NCBI GenBank assembly: GCA_028279545.1 | Contig: JANQNN010000011.1 | Location: 116,148-180,147 of the forward strand | Reading direction: 5' to 3' | Source: Nitrosopumilaceae archaeon | GTDB taxonomy: Archaea > Thermoproteota > Nitrososphaeria > Nitrososphaerales > Nitrosopumilaceae | Length of the DNA stretch: 64,000 nt | Shown: one piece after another, positions 16,848-26,022 of the stretch | How positions within the stretch are numbered: the stretch's first letter is position 1 | How the letters are laid out: each line of letters starts with the position of its first letter | Made by a program: the position numbers and the translations under genes | The notes under the pieces: model-generated | What the model saw: only the letters and a program-made list of their open reading frames with translations | The model's database searches: none | What the model was told of the DNA's origin: nothing

Positions 16848-18707
16848 CTAAATATCATTAAAAAATCCCATTTGTTCATCAAACAAAAGTCTCCTATCTA
16901 ACAACCTGTTTGATTCTTCACAGCTAGTCTCTGGTAATAATTGGCAAACATAACATGCAGAACCATTTAGTCTAGTGTGAGGGGGATATCCGTCCTTTTT
17001 TTTCTGCTCAGGTTTCTCTTCGATACACAATGGATCCCTTGAACAATGTTTTGATCTTTCCATAGAATTTCTAATCAAATCAACAAAATTTTCATCATCC
17101 CCTTGTCTTACCAAACCTCCTAAACTTCCATCACTTGAGGGACTGGATGTATAGAGTAAAATTGCATTATAGTCATTACCATAATAGATTCTTTCTGCAA
17201 TAGAGGCCTCACTATAACCTGCAGAGAAAGATAATTCCCGAATCAATGCATGGGAAATGGAATGTAACAAAATATATCGATGGCTAATGGTCCCATGTGT
17301 TTTCCATTTTCTGGAATAAATCCAATCCTTGTAACCCTCTAAAATGGCATCACATCGCTTTCTGACTTCGGGTATTTTTTCCCATGCTTGGAGTTTTTCT
17401 TCATTTATTGAAAATAATATCCCCTCACCACGGTTTCTAACACATGGATACCATTTTGATTTTTTTCTTGATATGAAGCATTTGGTTACGTCATCTTCAT
17501 CATTTTCCGTAGAATGAGGATTTGGTGCATCACCTCTGGTAAAATATCTTAAAACTTTGATTAAAGTTAGGCGATCAATTTTTTTAAGGACGTCAATGTG
17601 AAGTGATTGTAATTCGGGAGTTAAAGTAACTGTTTTAATTTTTATCTCATCATCTCCCTCAAAATCAGTTTCAATAAGATTTTCATATTCTTCTTGTTTT
17701 ATCTCCATCTCGTTTAGAGATTCATCATTTTCTGGAGATTCGATAAAATTAATTCTCTTTTCTAGTTGTCCAACAATTTCATCAACCGTATATTCACTAC
17801 GTAAATCATTAAAAATTTTACCTTCGGCAATTTGTTTTAAAGATAAATCATGCTCTCTTAGAGTTCTAATTTTTTCTTCATTGTCTTCATATCTTATCTG
17901 AACTTTGTGTCTCCATTTTGGAATTAATAAACCACTAATCACAGATGAAAAATATACGCTGGTAGCTCTAGTAAGTACTCCTTTTACTTTGGTGGAAACC
18001 TCGGTTTCGCCACCATCTTTATCTTTTATCTTGGTTACACATTTTTCTGTTTTATCCAGCCATGGACTATATCCATTACAAACAGCTATATTCTCTGAAA
18101 TTCCCCTTCTAGAAGTTGAAGGCCCCATACTACGTGAAGAACCACAATTTCTACATTTTACATAATAATCCCCAAACTCCGTCGATTTGTCTAAGGAATT
18201 CCATTCTAGAACACAAGTTTTTTGATTACAACTCGAAGCCTTTTCTTTATCTTTTTTACTACTGTGGGTCCATTCTATCCATGGAAAATCATCTAAATGA
18301 CCATATTTACACATGAGAATAATTCGTGCTGGTAGTAAATCATTACGACATTCTTCACATACAAATTTTGAGAACTTAGCAAGAGGACTTGATTTGTGTT
18401 TTTGTAATCTTCTACAAGATTTTTTTGAACAATATCCCCATGTAGGAAATGATCTACATGGAATCATTTTTGTTTCCTCTTCTTTAGAAATTGGCATTAA
18501 AAAATAATCTTTTTTACAAACTCGCTGCAAATGAGGATGAAATATCTTCTTGTAATTTTCTTCTGAAGGATTCCAAAAATCTAATCCCATTATAATTACT
18601 GAATCATGTTCTAATTGAACAATAGAACCGGGACCAAATGTTGTAATCATTTGGTTGGGTCTTAATGTCCCCGGACTTTCAACATAGGTTTTTTTTAATT
18701 CACTCAT
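16848..18707 (-). CDS. drmB: DISARM DrmB, DUF1998 protein
   Basis: 619 residues. The start LRPNQMITTFGPGSIVQLEH and the C-terminal run of ISHALIRELSFSAGYSEASI, YTSSPSSDGSLGGLV and a late CYVCQLLPETSCEESN are the DUF1998/DrmB pattern. Many CxxC pairs (CSKKSC, CEEC, CRNCG) suggest zinc sites. In DISARM, DrmA and DrmB form a DNA-scanning complex. The ATG at 18707 directly abuts the drmA stop codon. The acidic, low-complexity middle (about 330-370) may be a linker. Confidence 0.88.
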   Translation of the reverse strand: MSELKKTYVESPGTLRPNQMITTFGPGSIVQLEHDSVIIMGLDFWNPSEENYKKIFHPHLQRVCKKDYFLMPISKEEETKMIPCRSFPTWGYCSKKSCRRLQKHKSSPLAKFSKFVCEECRNDLLPARIILMCKYGHLDDFPWIEWTHSSKKDKEKASSCNQKTCVLEWNSLDKSTEFGDYYVKCRNCGSSRSMGPSTSRRGISENIAVCNGYSPWLDKTEKCVTKIKDKDGGETEVSTKVKGVLTRATSVYFSSVISGLLIPKWRHKVQIRYEDNEEKIRTLREHDLSLKQIAEGKIFNDLRSEYTVDEIVGQLEKRINFIESPENDESLNEMEIKQEEYENLIETDFEGDDEIKIKTVTLTPELQSLHIDVLKKIDRLTLIKVLRYFTRGDAPNPHSTENDEDDVTKCFISRKKSKWYPCVRNRGEGILFSINEEKLQAWEKIPEVRKRCDAILEGYKDWIYSRKWKTHGTISHRYILLHSISHALIRELSFSAGYSEASIAERIYYGNDYNAILLYTSSPSSDGSLGGLVRQGDDENFVDLIRNSMERSKHCSRDPLCIEEKPEQKKKDGYPPHTRLNGSACYVCQLLPETSCEESNRLLDRRLLFDEQMGFFNDI

Positions 18708-21700
18708 TTAATCTACCAACCTGTCTTCCAAATACCATAATTTTTCATTTTTTTCTGCTTCGCGTAAGGACAATGGCACTGTTTCTAATCCCTTATCATC
18801 ATTTTCTATTGTTCGTAAAAGATACCATTCGTTTTGTTTTTTTGCCTTGTTAGCGTATTTGTATCGATTTCCTGCATATTTTAGCGGAGATTTTTTTGTT
18901 CGATGTTCATCCCACTTCTTAATTTTTCTATTAAAATCATTTAGTGTTTCATTTTTTTCAGGTGAATCTATTGCATCAACTCGTTTTTCCAAATATTTTC
19001 TTATGAAGTCAAGTTTTTCTTTTATATCTGGGGAAGTTGAATCAAAGTTTTGGGCATCTTTATCTCCTGCCAATTGAGGAAGTAGTAATCTCACCATTCC
19101 CACAAGAATACCAAATAAACCTCTATCTCTAGATCTTGCTGAGAATGGAGTTAAACTTACGGATTCAACATTTTTGAAAAATGTCGAGTGATAGAATTTG
19201 AAATTTTCATAGTGAGATAAATCTCTAGGTTTTAGATAATTGTAACTTGTAATTATTAAGCCTGGCCACTTTCTCCCTATTCTTCCAGATGCTTGAATGT
19301 ATTCAGAATGATTTTTTGGTTGACCATTGATTATCATTGCCCCCAGTCTAGGGATATCTACGCCTACAGATAGCATATTAGTACTCAAAAGAAGGTCTTC
19401 CGGTACCCCATCCATCATACTAACTTCTAACTTGCTAAGAATCTCTGGAATGTCACCTGAATCTACTCTACTGGTTAATTCTACAGGAGATTTTATTTCG
19501 TTTGCCCATTTTTTTGTTTTAGCAGTCGGAGTTTCTTGTGTTTCTAATGAAGATTCTAATTCTTTATCATCAATTTCTTTTGATTTAGTTTTATCTATAA
19601 GTTCAGTTTCATTTCTTAATTCCACATTATTATGAATTCTTTGCATAAATCCTGGGACAGAATCTTCATACATTTTATATGCTCCACCCATTTCCCTTAT
19701 ACTGTTAAAGTATGATACCAAAGTGTAATATGGATCAAGATCTGTTTTACTGAACCGTTTTTCTTCGTCAAAATATCTTACTTTTCTCAAAACTGCTGCT
19801 GAAATTTTTGCAAGAATTGTTAATCCACTTTTTGCTGTTGCACATAAACCAAGATAGATCTTCCCTGGCTCTTGGTCAATAGATATTTCTTCAGCAAAAA
19901 AAGAATTTCCAAAACTAAATCCTTGTGGGGGAAATACTCTAGTTTCATTTCGGTTAAACAGACAGAGAATTTGATCACTTGCAGTTTTAGTTGTGGCTGT
20001 AGATGCTATAATTTTAGGTCCAATCACCTTTCCGTCTACTGTTCTAGAACACATTACATCAATAGCTGTTTCGTAAAGTCCAGTAAGAGTTCCTAAAGGT
20101 CCTGCAATAAGGTGAAGTTCGTCTTGCACAATTAATTCAGGAGGATCTAATTTGTTACTTCCTTCTAATTGTATTGAAGGGTACTTTTCGCCATGATTAG
20201 GATGAGTAAAACCTCTAGCAAATCCACATTTTGTACAATGAAAATTTACTTGACCAAAAATTGCTGCAACTTTTTCTTTCCATGCTATTTGAGCAAATTT
20301 ATCAACTGTAGCAATTAAGAGTGAAGGACATCTACTGTAAATATCTTCATCCACCACTAAAACAGGTAAACTATTATCTGAATCACCAACACAACTCTCT
20401 TTGGAAAAAGGACATCCAGATCTTGAACAATATGCCCGACATTGTTTTGGCGTCCCATTCACATCATAATTGTATTGATTAATTCCTGCTCCACACCATG
20501 GGCAATGAATTAATTGAACAGGATTACGCGATTTTGGTAGGTTTCCTGTTTTTTTAGCAGTAGTTAGAACATTTTCTGCATCAGCAAGAGTATTTGGCGT
20601 CGCTTGACTTCCCACCCAAAGTCCAACGTAAAATGGCTCATATCCCCATTTTAGCTCATTTGAACCTTGTATTTTTTCACGCCTACGAATGAATTCACAA
20701 GCACACATCAAGGACGCTGCCCTTTGAAATTGCTGTATTGTTAATAATCGGAGAGTATATCTCATGATGACAGTGACGCCATAAGATTTTGAAGTAAATC
20801 CATTTTCATTTTTATCCCATCCTCTTAGACGTCTTAGTGCAATAGTAAATGCAATTATTCCAAGATAAGCTTCTGTTTTTCCACCACCAGTTGGGAACCA
20901 AAGAAGTTCAGCAATTTCATGATCAAGTTCTTTTGGTTTTACAATAGACTGAATATTCATCAAAAAAAATGCAATTTGAAATAAATACCATTTTCCCTCA
21001 ATGTCGGATGGAGGTAACCCTTCAACTTTCATTTTTTTACGATTAATTTTAGCCCATTTTCCATAAGATTGCTGAAAAGCCATTGCAAGATTTGCAAATT
21101 TAAAGGCCTCTCCTGACTGAAATTCATTATTAGAAATAATTTTTATTCCATTCTCTATTCTAGATGCAGCATATTCACATTCTTTGATTTGATTTTCACC
21201 TGTTCTTTGATACTCTGATGGTACTGCATTCAAATTATCTTTAAGTGATTTTTGAATCCATTCACGATATTCAGTAACAATAGGCATTAAGAGATTTTTA
21301 TATTCTGAATAATCACTCACACTGTATAACTTCTTCATGTCTAGTCCATCTAATTCAATTTTTGCTGGGCGGATGGCTTTGACAGTTTGTTTAGGTGTAA
21401 AAGTTGTTTTTATCATGTGGATTTTACTATCAATGACATCATCCTCATTCCATTCGACAGAACAACTATGTCCAATTCCAAAAATCTTTTTTGAATTAAA
21501 TAATAATCCAAATAATAAAGAGTCAGAATCATTAGGATCAATTTTTTCATAATTGGATTTGTCATCTAAAATAATTTTATCTTCTTTATTTAGAGATGAT
21601 AAAACAATCGAGGGTTGAAATACGCTTTCTTTGATAATTCCTGCTTTTTGATCTTGTGGTGGAATATTATTCACAAGAAATACACTTAGGACGTATTCAT

Positions 21701-22178
21701 TAGGAAATTCACGAACGGAATATCGTAACTCAATTCCTTTATGACTCAAAGTGATAGGTTCTTTGTCTGGATTTTCCAAGTCCAATTTACGCTCATAAAA
21801 AAATGGCTCTCTGGAAAATCCAATGTAATATTGATCTTCCTCAGATTTTGCTAAACTATCATACATCCCATATTTTATACTGGCAAGAACTTTTTTTGTG
21901 GTTTTTTCGATCCTACATGTAAGACCCATGGATGATGGTTTTGTTCCAACATTTGAGGAGGTAGCTTTTTCTGTTGTGGAATCATCATCATCTGATTCTG
22001 AAAATTCCTCATCTTCATCAGGTTCTGTTCTAGTTTCACGTGGGAATAAAATTCCTGCTAAATACGCAGATGTTGGCCACTCAGAAATGACTTCACTGTC
22101 ACCAAATCTAGGACCAACAACGTCTTTTTCTATCTCTTCAATTAATAATTGACGAACCTCGTTTGCTTTATCCAACAT
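18708..22178 (-). CDS. drmA: DISARM DrmA helicase
   Basis: 1156 residues. Walker A WFPTGGGKTEAYLG near residue 430, the DEAH-box variant DELH near 685 (VQDELHLIAGPLGTLTGLYE), the STATT motif III soon after, and NMLSVGVDIPRLG with QASGRIGRK near 963 define an SF2 helicase of the DrmA type. Zinc knuckles (HCPWCG, CTKCGF) lie between motifs. The N-terminal 400 residues are the DrmA-specific part that precedes the motor. It heads the drmA-drmB-drmC-helicase operon with no spacers. Upstream is a 189-nt divergent region shared with the MvaI-like endonuclease, likely holding both promoters. Confidence 0.9.
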   Translation of the reverse strand: MLDKANEVRQLLIEEIEKDVVGPRFGDSEVISEWPTSAYLAGILFPRETRTEPDEDEEFSESDDDDSTTEKATSSNVGTKPSSMGLTCRIEKTTKKVLASIKYGMYDSLAKSEEDQYYIGFSREPFFYERKLDLENPDKEPITLSHKGIELRYSVREFPNEYVLSVFLVNNIPPQDQKAGIIKESVFQPSIVLSSLNKEDKIILDDKSNYEKIDPNDSDSLLFGLLFNSKKIFGIGHSCSVEWNEDDVIDSKIHMIKTTFTPKQTVKAIRPAKIELDGLDMKKLYSVSDYSEYKNLLMPIVTEYREWIQKSLKDNLNAVPSEYQRTGENQIKECEYAASRIENGIKIISNNEFQSGEAFKFANLAMAFQQSYGKWAKINRKKMKVEGLPPSDIEGKWYLFQIAFFLMNIQSIVKPKELDHEIAELLWFPTGGGKTEAYLGIIAFTIALRRLRGWDKNENGFTSKSYGVTVIMRYTLRLLTIQQFQRAASLMCACEFIRRREKIQGSNELKWGYEPFYVGLWVGSQATPNTLADAENVLTTAKKTGNLPKSRNPVQLIHCPWCGAGINQYNYDVNGTPKQCRAYCSRSGCPFSKESCVGDSDNSLPVLVVDEDIYSRCPSLLIATVDKFAQIAWKEKVAAIFGQVNFHCTKCGFARGFTHPNHGEKYPSIQLEGSNKLDPPELIVQDELHLIAGPLGTLTGLYETAIDVMCSRTVDGKVIGPKIIASTATTKTASDQILCLFNRNETRVFPPQGFSFGNSFFAEEISIDQEPGKIYLGLCATAKSGLTILAKISAAVLRKVRYFDEEKRFSKTDLDPYYTLVSYFNSIREMGGAYKMYEDSVPGFMQRIHNNVELRNETELIDKTKSKEIDDKELESSLETQETPTAKTKKWANEIKSPVELTSRVDSGDIPEILSKLEVSMMDGVPEDLLLSTNMLSVGVDIPRLGAMIINGQPKNHSEYIQASGRIGRKWPGLIITSYNYLKPRDLSHYENFKFYHSTFFKNVESVSLTPFSARSRDRGLFGILVGMVRLLLPQLAGDKDAQNFDSTSPDIKEKLDFIRKYLEKRVDAIDSPEKNETLNDFNRKIKKWDEHRTKKSPLKYAGNRYKYANKAKKQNEWYLLRTIENDDKGLETVPLSLREAEKNEKLWYLEDRLVD

Positions 22179-22367
22179 AAAAGGAAGAAAGACAAACTAA
22201 TTAAAACTTCAATTTTTTTTAAATAATTTTCATTTATGAATAGAATATAATATTTTTCTAATATTTTTCACGCCTAATTTTGTAATATTATAACATTACA
22301 ATATTTACAAATGTCATTGGACCGATACTGATTAATTCCATTCCTAAACAGCTTTATTGAACCCCAT

Positions 22368-23189
22368 TTGCCAGAACAAATCCCATTTATCGATTTTAAA
22401 AAAGAAATTCTAAAAATTAAGGAAAAATGGATCCCTGCGGCTAGAAAAGACAATACAGGAATTGGGTTTACTCTAGAAACTGAATTAGGAATTAGAGAAA
22501 ACAATTATGCAAAACATGACTTTATTGATAATAACCAATTCAAAGGCACAAGATTCGAATTAAAGGCTCAAAGAGTTAATGTCTACAATCCTACTATCCC
22601 TAAACCAAGAAAAGTAAATGATTCTTACATTTCTTTAGTAACTCAAGCTCCTCATGATGGAATGAAAAATAGTGAACTCATTCGTAAATATGGCTACAAT
22701 GACTCTAAGGGACGTGAAAGAAAGAATCTCTATGCAACTTTAAGAACAACAAAATTTGTGAACGGAAAGAATGTAAAAAATATGAAAATTTCAAGAGAAG
22801 GCAAACATCTATTCATTATACATAAAGACCAAAAACTTTCAAAATATGATTTAACAAAATTTGTAGACAAACTTGCAAATCTAGTAGTAGTTAGAGCCGA
22901 TTCTGAATGGCAACTTTGTAATTGCAATAAGCCAACACTTCATGATTCAACTGGTAAATACCATGAATTTTTTAGTTTTAAAGAACCACATGTTTTTACA
23001 GGATTTTCTTTAGATAAATTTTACAAATCAATAGATGAGGGAAATATATTCCTGGATTTACGTATGCATATTCCTACTAATGATACTCCAACTGAGGCCG
23101 ATTATGATACTTTTCATGATCACGGCACAGGTTTTAGGGCAAAATTTAGAACTATTCCTCAGTTTTATGACAATGAAATAATTTTTTAA
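22368..23189 (+). CDS. MvaI/BcnI-family type II restriction endonuclease
   Basis: 273 residues. The block GIGFTLETELGIRENN at 31-46, followed by FELKAQR at 63-69 with the catalytic E64-x-K66, is the MvaI/BcnI signature; those enzymes are monomeric and cut CCWGG- or CCSGG-type sites. The recognition sequence here is unknown. The start is TTG at 22368; no in-frame ATG comes before the conserved block. It is divergent from drmA and overlaps the methyltransferase tail to tail by 4 nt, a classical convergent R-M pair. Loss of the modifying partner would presumably be lethal. Confidence 0.8.
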   Translation: MPEQIPFIDFKKEILKIKEKWIPAARKDNTGIGFTLETELGIRENNYAKHDFIDNNQFKGTRFELKAQRVNVYNPTIPKPRKVNDSYISLVTQAPHDGMKNSELIRKYGYNDSKGRERKNLYATLRTTKFVNGKNVKNMKISREGKHLFIIHKDQKLSKYDLTKFVDKLANLVVVRADSEWQLCNCNKPTLHDSTGKYHEFFSFKEPHVFTGFSLDKFYKSIDEGNIFLDLRMHIPTNDTPTEADYDTFHDHGTGFRAKFRTIPQFYDNEIIF

Positions 23190-24505
23190 TATTCCCAAAC
23201 AACAATACTTTCTTCATTCATGGTTTCATCCCTATAATCTACAATGTTTTCAGGTGTGTTTTTTGAAGCCATGGCCTTGTTGATTATCTTTCTATAGATT
23301 GTTTCTTTGTGCCTAAATCCATATTTTCTAGCCAATTCTACAATAATTTTATCAGTGGGAATTACTTCTCTTCTAACACGTCTGTTTGCTACCACAAAAC
23401 AACAATGACTATCTCCTTTTTTGAGTACTTTTGAGATTTGTCCAAAGCATTCATCTAAATCAAAAAAGAATGCAAAAACATCTCGTGCTCTACTATAATG
23501 AGCAGTTTTCTTGGTAACTTCTGAATCTTTTTTCTTAATTACCTTTAATGTTTTTTCCAACAGAGGAGACTCTAAATCAGAAAAATCCTTTTTCTTTTTT
23601 CCTCCCAAGCCAATTTTGTCAACTGATGATAATTCTTTTTGTTTTGGAAGCTCAAGCCATTGCCCTGGATATCTTGAGAATTGTCCATATGCTACTGTAG
23701 TTCCATGATCCCCATATGGTGGTGATGTAACTACAAGGTGTGCCTTTCCTTTATCGAGAATTTTTTTACGGATTTTTTTAAATTCACCAACTGTATTCCT
23801 AGTGTCTCCAAGAATAACTACTGTTTTACCAGAAGTTTTCTTTGTTTCCTTTGTAAAATTATCCATCTTTTCAATATTTATTTTACAAATTTTTGAAAAT
23901 ATTTTGAAAACATCAGGTTTGAATTCTTTTCTCTTTTCTGGTTTAATCCGATAAATTTTGTAAATGTTTGTTTTTTGGAAGCTAACTTTTCTTTGAGTCA
24001 AAGAAAAACATAGTTTAAAGAAATTTTTTTCCTTTTCAGGAATATCTAATTCAAAAATATTATGTTTTAGAATCTGAAGTTTCTTTGGAATCCCTCTTGG
24101 ATACCAGAATTTTAAATCTAAATCTTTGGGAGCATTTTTGTATGATTTTTTATTTGAAATATCTTTTTTTGAATTTTCAATAATTTTATCAAAAATCTTG
24201 TTTAGTTTTTTAGAATTAAGAGGAGTAGTTTTAATTTTTGATAGAAATACTGAGAATGGATTAATATCAATTCCAATTGCATTATTTCCATGTAACATAG
24301 CCTCTACTAGAACGCCACCTGAACCCATAAATGGATCAAAAACCACCTTTTTGGTATCTGAAGCATATTTTTCAATTAATTGTTTGGCAATTTCAGGATG
24401 CATTCTTGCCGGATAAGTATGAAATCCATGTGTAAACTCTTTGGTACTTACTTTAGAAAAAGTCCAATCAATCATTTCGGCTGATGCCATAACCATAGAG
24501 TCCAT
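23186..24505 (-). CDS. DNA amino-methyltransferase, N4-cytosine or N6-adenine
   Basis: 439 residues. In order: a motif X-like segment (HGFHTYPARMHPEIAKQLI, about 26-44), motif I DPFMGSGG at 57-64, an acidic motif II in GIDINPFS near 78-85, and motif IV TSPPY near 256-261. SPPY marks exocyclic-amino methylation. M.MvaI and M.BcnI make N4-methylcytosine, so m4C is the best guess. It should protect host sites from the convergent endonuclease and may also be the self-mark for DISARM. The long insert between motifs I and IV probably includes the target-recognition region. Confidence 0.8.
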   Translation of the reverse strand: MDSMVMASAEMIDWTFSKVSTKEFTHGFHTYPARMHPEIAKQLIEKYASDTKKVVFDPFMGSGGVLVEAMLHGNNAIGIDINPFSVFLSKIKTTPLNSKKLNKIFDKIIENSKKDISNKKSYKNAPKDLDLKFWYPRGIPKKLQILKHNIFELDIPEKEKNFFKLCFSLTQRKVSFQKTNIYKIYRIKPEKRKEFKPDVFKIFSKICKINIEKMDNFTKETKKTSGKTVVILGDTRNTVGEFKKIRKKILDKGKAHLVVTSPPYGDHGTTVAYGQFSRYPGQWLELPKQKELSSVDKIGLGGKKKKDFSDLESPLLEKTLKVIKKKDSEVTKKTAHYSRARDVFAFFFDLDECFGQISKVLKKGDSHCCFVVANRRVRREVIPTDKIIVELARKYGFRHKETIYRKIINKAMASKNTPENIVDYRDETMNEESIVVWEY

Positions 24506-24575
24506 ATTATCTAGTTATTAAAAACCCAATCTTATTGATAATCAGGTTATTATACAATAATTTGTCAGTTGTTCT

Positions 24576-24830
24576 ATGGAATTTTCAAAAGATCTTTCCA
24601 GAAGTGAAGCCAAGTACAAGTATATTGGATTACCAAACAAGATAAGAGAAAATTTTCCAGAAAAAGATGAACTTTTTGATGTGAAATTTGAGAATAAAAT
24701 TTACAAGATGAAAGTCAACAACAAAGACTGCATCATGTTATCACAACTTTATCATGTTCATGAATTCCAAGAAGGAGAAACACTCACGATAAAATCTGCT
24801 AAGAAGGGCTATGAATTTTCTGTAGAGTGA
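24576..24830 (+). CDS. Small hypothetical protein divergent from the methyltransferase
   Basis: 84 residues, not recognised. The body (KYIGLPNKIRENFPEKDELF, then FENKIYKMKVNNKD) is beta-rich with a charged turn, reminiscent of small DNA-binding barrels such as AbrB-like folds, though no family motif is clear. It is divergent from the methyltransferase with 70 nt between starts. Regulatory small proteins often sit there in R-M loci, so a controller role is a fair hypothesis. Confidence 0.55.
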   Translation: MEFSKDLSRSEAKYKYIGLPNKIRENFPEKDELFDVKFENKIYKMKVNNKDCIMLSQLYHVHEFQEGETLTIKSAKKGYEFSVE

Positions 24831-24852
24831 TTATTTTTTAATACAAAATAAT

Positions 24853-25398
24853 TTAAGATTTAATTTTTTTAATTTCAGAAAGTAAATTGGGAATAACATC
24901 ATTAACACTTTGTTCTAATTTATTAATCTCAGATTTCATTACTCTGCATATTCTCTCTGCTTCTCTTTTTGCCAACTCTTTATGGGTATAAATTGGAGAT
25001 AAATGAAAATCCCAAATTTGCCTGTTAATATTTTCCACTTTGGTCACTTTATTGTAAACATATCCGAGTTCAACTTGCAATTTTGGAGATAGTAACCTAA
25101 AATCTCCAGAGTTTACAGCACTTTCAAATCCAGGTGATGTATAGGATTTCATTCTTCCATTAAAAGAATTTTCGTCATCATTCCATCGGATAGCATTACC
25201 TTTGAAATCTTTGGTGCCTTCTTGAAAATTTTTTAGTTCCTCTAAAATAGAATCTAGGGTGTTTAGTAAGGTTTCTTTCTTCTCTTGATTTCTTGTCCTC
25301 CTATCATGCCAAAGTCCTCCAGCAATACCTCCTCCTACTCCAATTAATGTTGCAGAAAGCTGCAGAATAAAACTAGTTGTTGTTTCATCCAAACTCAA
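24853..25398 (-). CDS. Hypothetical protein with one N-terminal TM anchor
   Basis: 181 residues. A single hydrophobic, glycine-rich segment at about 8-29 (SFILQLSATLIGVGGGIAGG) precedes a basic WHDRRTRNQEKK stop-transfer and a helical cytoplasmic domain. There are no catalytic motifs. Similar single-anchor helical proteins occur near defence genes, but I cannot name a family. Confidence 0.55.
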   Translation of the reverse strand: MSLDETTTSFILQLSATLIGVGGGIAGGLWHDRRTRNQEKKETLLNTLDSILEELKNFQEGTKDFKGNAIRWNDDENSFNGRMKSYTSPGFESAVNSGDFRLLSPKLQVELGYVYNKVTKVENINRQIWDFHLSPIYTHKELAKREAERICRVMKSEINKLEQSVNDVIPNLLSEIKKIKS

Positions 25399-25408
25399 AA
25401 TACATCAC

Positions 25409-25519
25409 TTATTGACAACAACCACAGCCTTCATGCCCTATCTCCTCACATTTTTCACACGAACAGTCATATGATGAATTTGAAACGGTTTCTGTTATTT
25501 TTTCATTATTTTCGGACAT
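25409..25519 (-). CDS. 36-residue cysteine-rich mini-protein
   Basis: The ATG at 25519 gives MSENNEKITETVSNSSYDCS and then CEKCEEIGHEGCGCCQ. Six Cys and one His in the last 19 residues could bind one or two metal ions. It is related in style to the protein at 30929-31114. It lies 10 nt upstream of the TM-anchored gene on the same strand. Confidence 0.5.
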   Translation of the reverse strand: MSENNEKITETVSNSSYDCSCEKCEEIGHEGCGCCQ

Positions 25520-25556
25520 TTGGTAATATTATCAATAAGCACGTATTATGTTTATT

Positions 25557-25727
25557 TTATAATTTAGTTAATGAATCTGAGACATTCCACATTACCCTGA
25601 CTATCCCAATAACAATCCCTAAACTGATGAAAAATATTGAATAAAGAAGATATTCCGATGGTAAAAAGAAGAAAATTACACCTAAAATTATTGAGATAAA
25701 TGCTACAAACTCAATTTTATTTTCCAC
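25557..25727 (-). CDS. 56-residue two-TM hypothetical protein
   Basis: The GTG at 25727 (or TTG at 25730) opens VENKIEFVAFISIILGVIFF and continues with a second hydrophobic segment (LYSIFFISLGIVIGIV). It is a hairpin of two membrane helices with a short charged tail. Function unknown; supported by clean hydrophobic periodicity. Confidence 0.4.
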   Translation of the reverse strand: MENKIEFVAFISIILGVIFFFLPSEYLLYSIFFISLGIVIGIVRVMWNVSDSLTKL

Positions 25728-25770
25728 CAATTACTTTGTATTTTTTATTATTTGAAGTATTGATTATTAC

Positions 25771-25998
25771 CTACTTACCTATTGGAAGACGATCTTCCAC
25801 TAGTCCCCAAACTAATTCTATGATATCCATTACACTAACCCACCCATCTATTCCAAGTCGTTGAGCTGATTCATTATCATCAAGTCCTATCCCAAATTTT
25901 GTGTATGCATTTTTGCCTTGGGGAAGCTTACCATTTCGTATCGGTATATGTTGGATCATTCTGTTGATGTCCCAAAGTGCTTGTTCTTTTTTATTCAT
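25771..25998 (-). CDS. Hypothetical small protein at left edge of integrated element
   Basis: 75 residues, not recognised. Sequence such as WDINRMIQHIPIRNGKLPQG and VMDIIELVWGLVEDR suggests a compact helical fold. It follows the phage-type ATPase gene on the same strand, after a 24-nt gap holding four partly overlapping GTTAG repeats. Its strand and spacing make it the last gene of the element's replication operon. Confidence 0.5.
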   Translation of the reverse strand: MNKKEQALWDINRMIQHIPIRNGKLPQGKNAYTKFGIGLDDNESAQRLGIDGWVSVMDIIELVWGLVEDRLPIGK

Positions 25999-26022
25999 TT
26001 TCAGTTAGTCTAGTTAGGTTAG

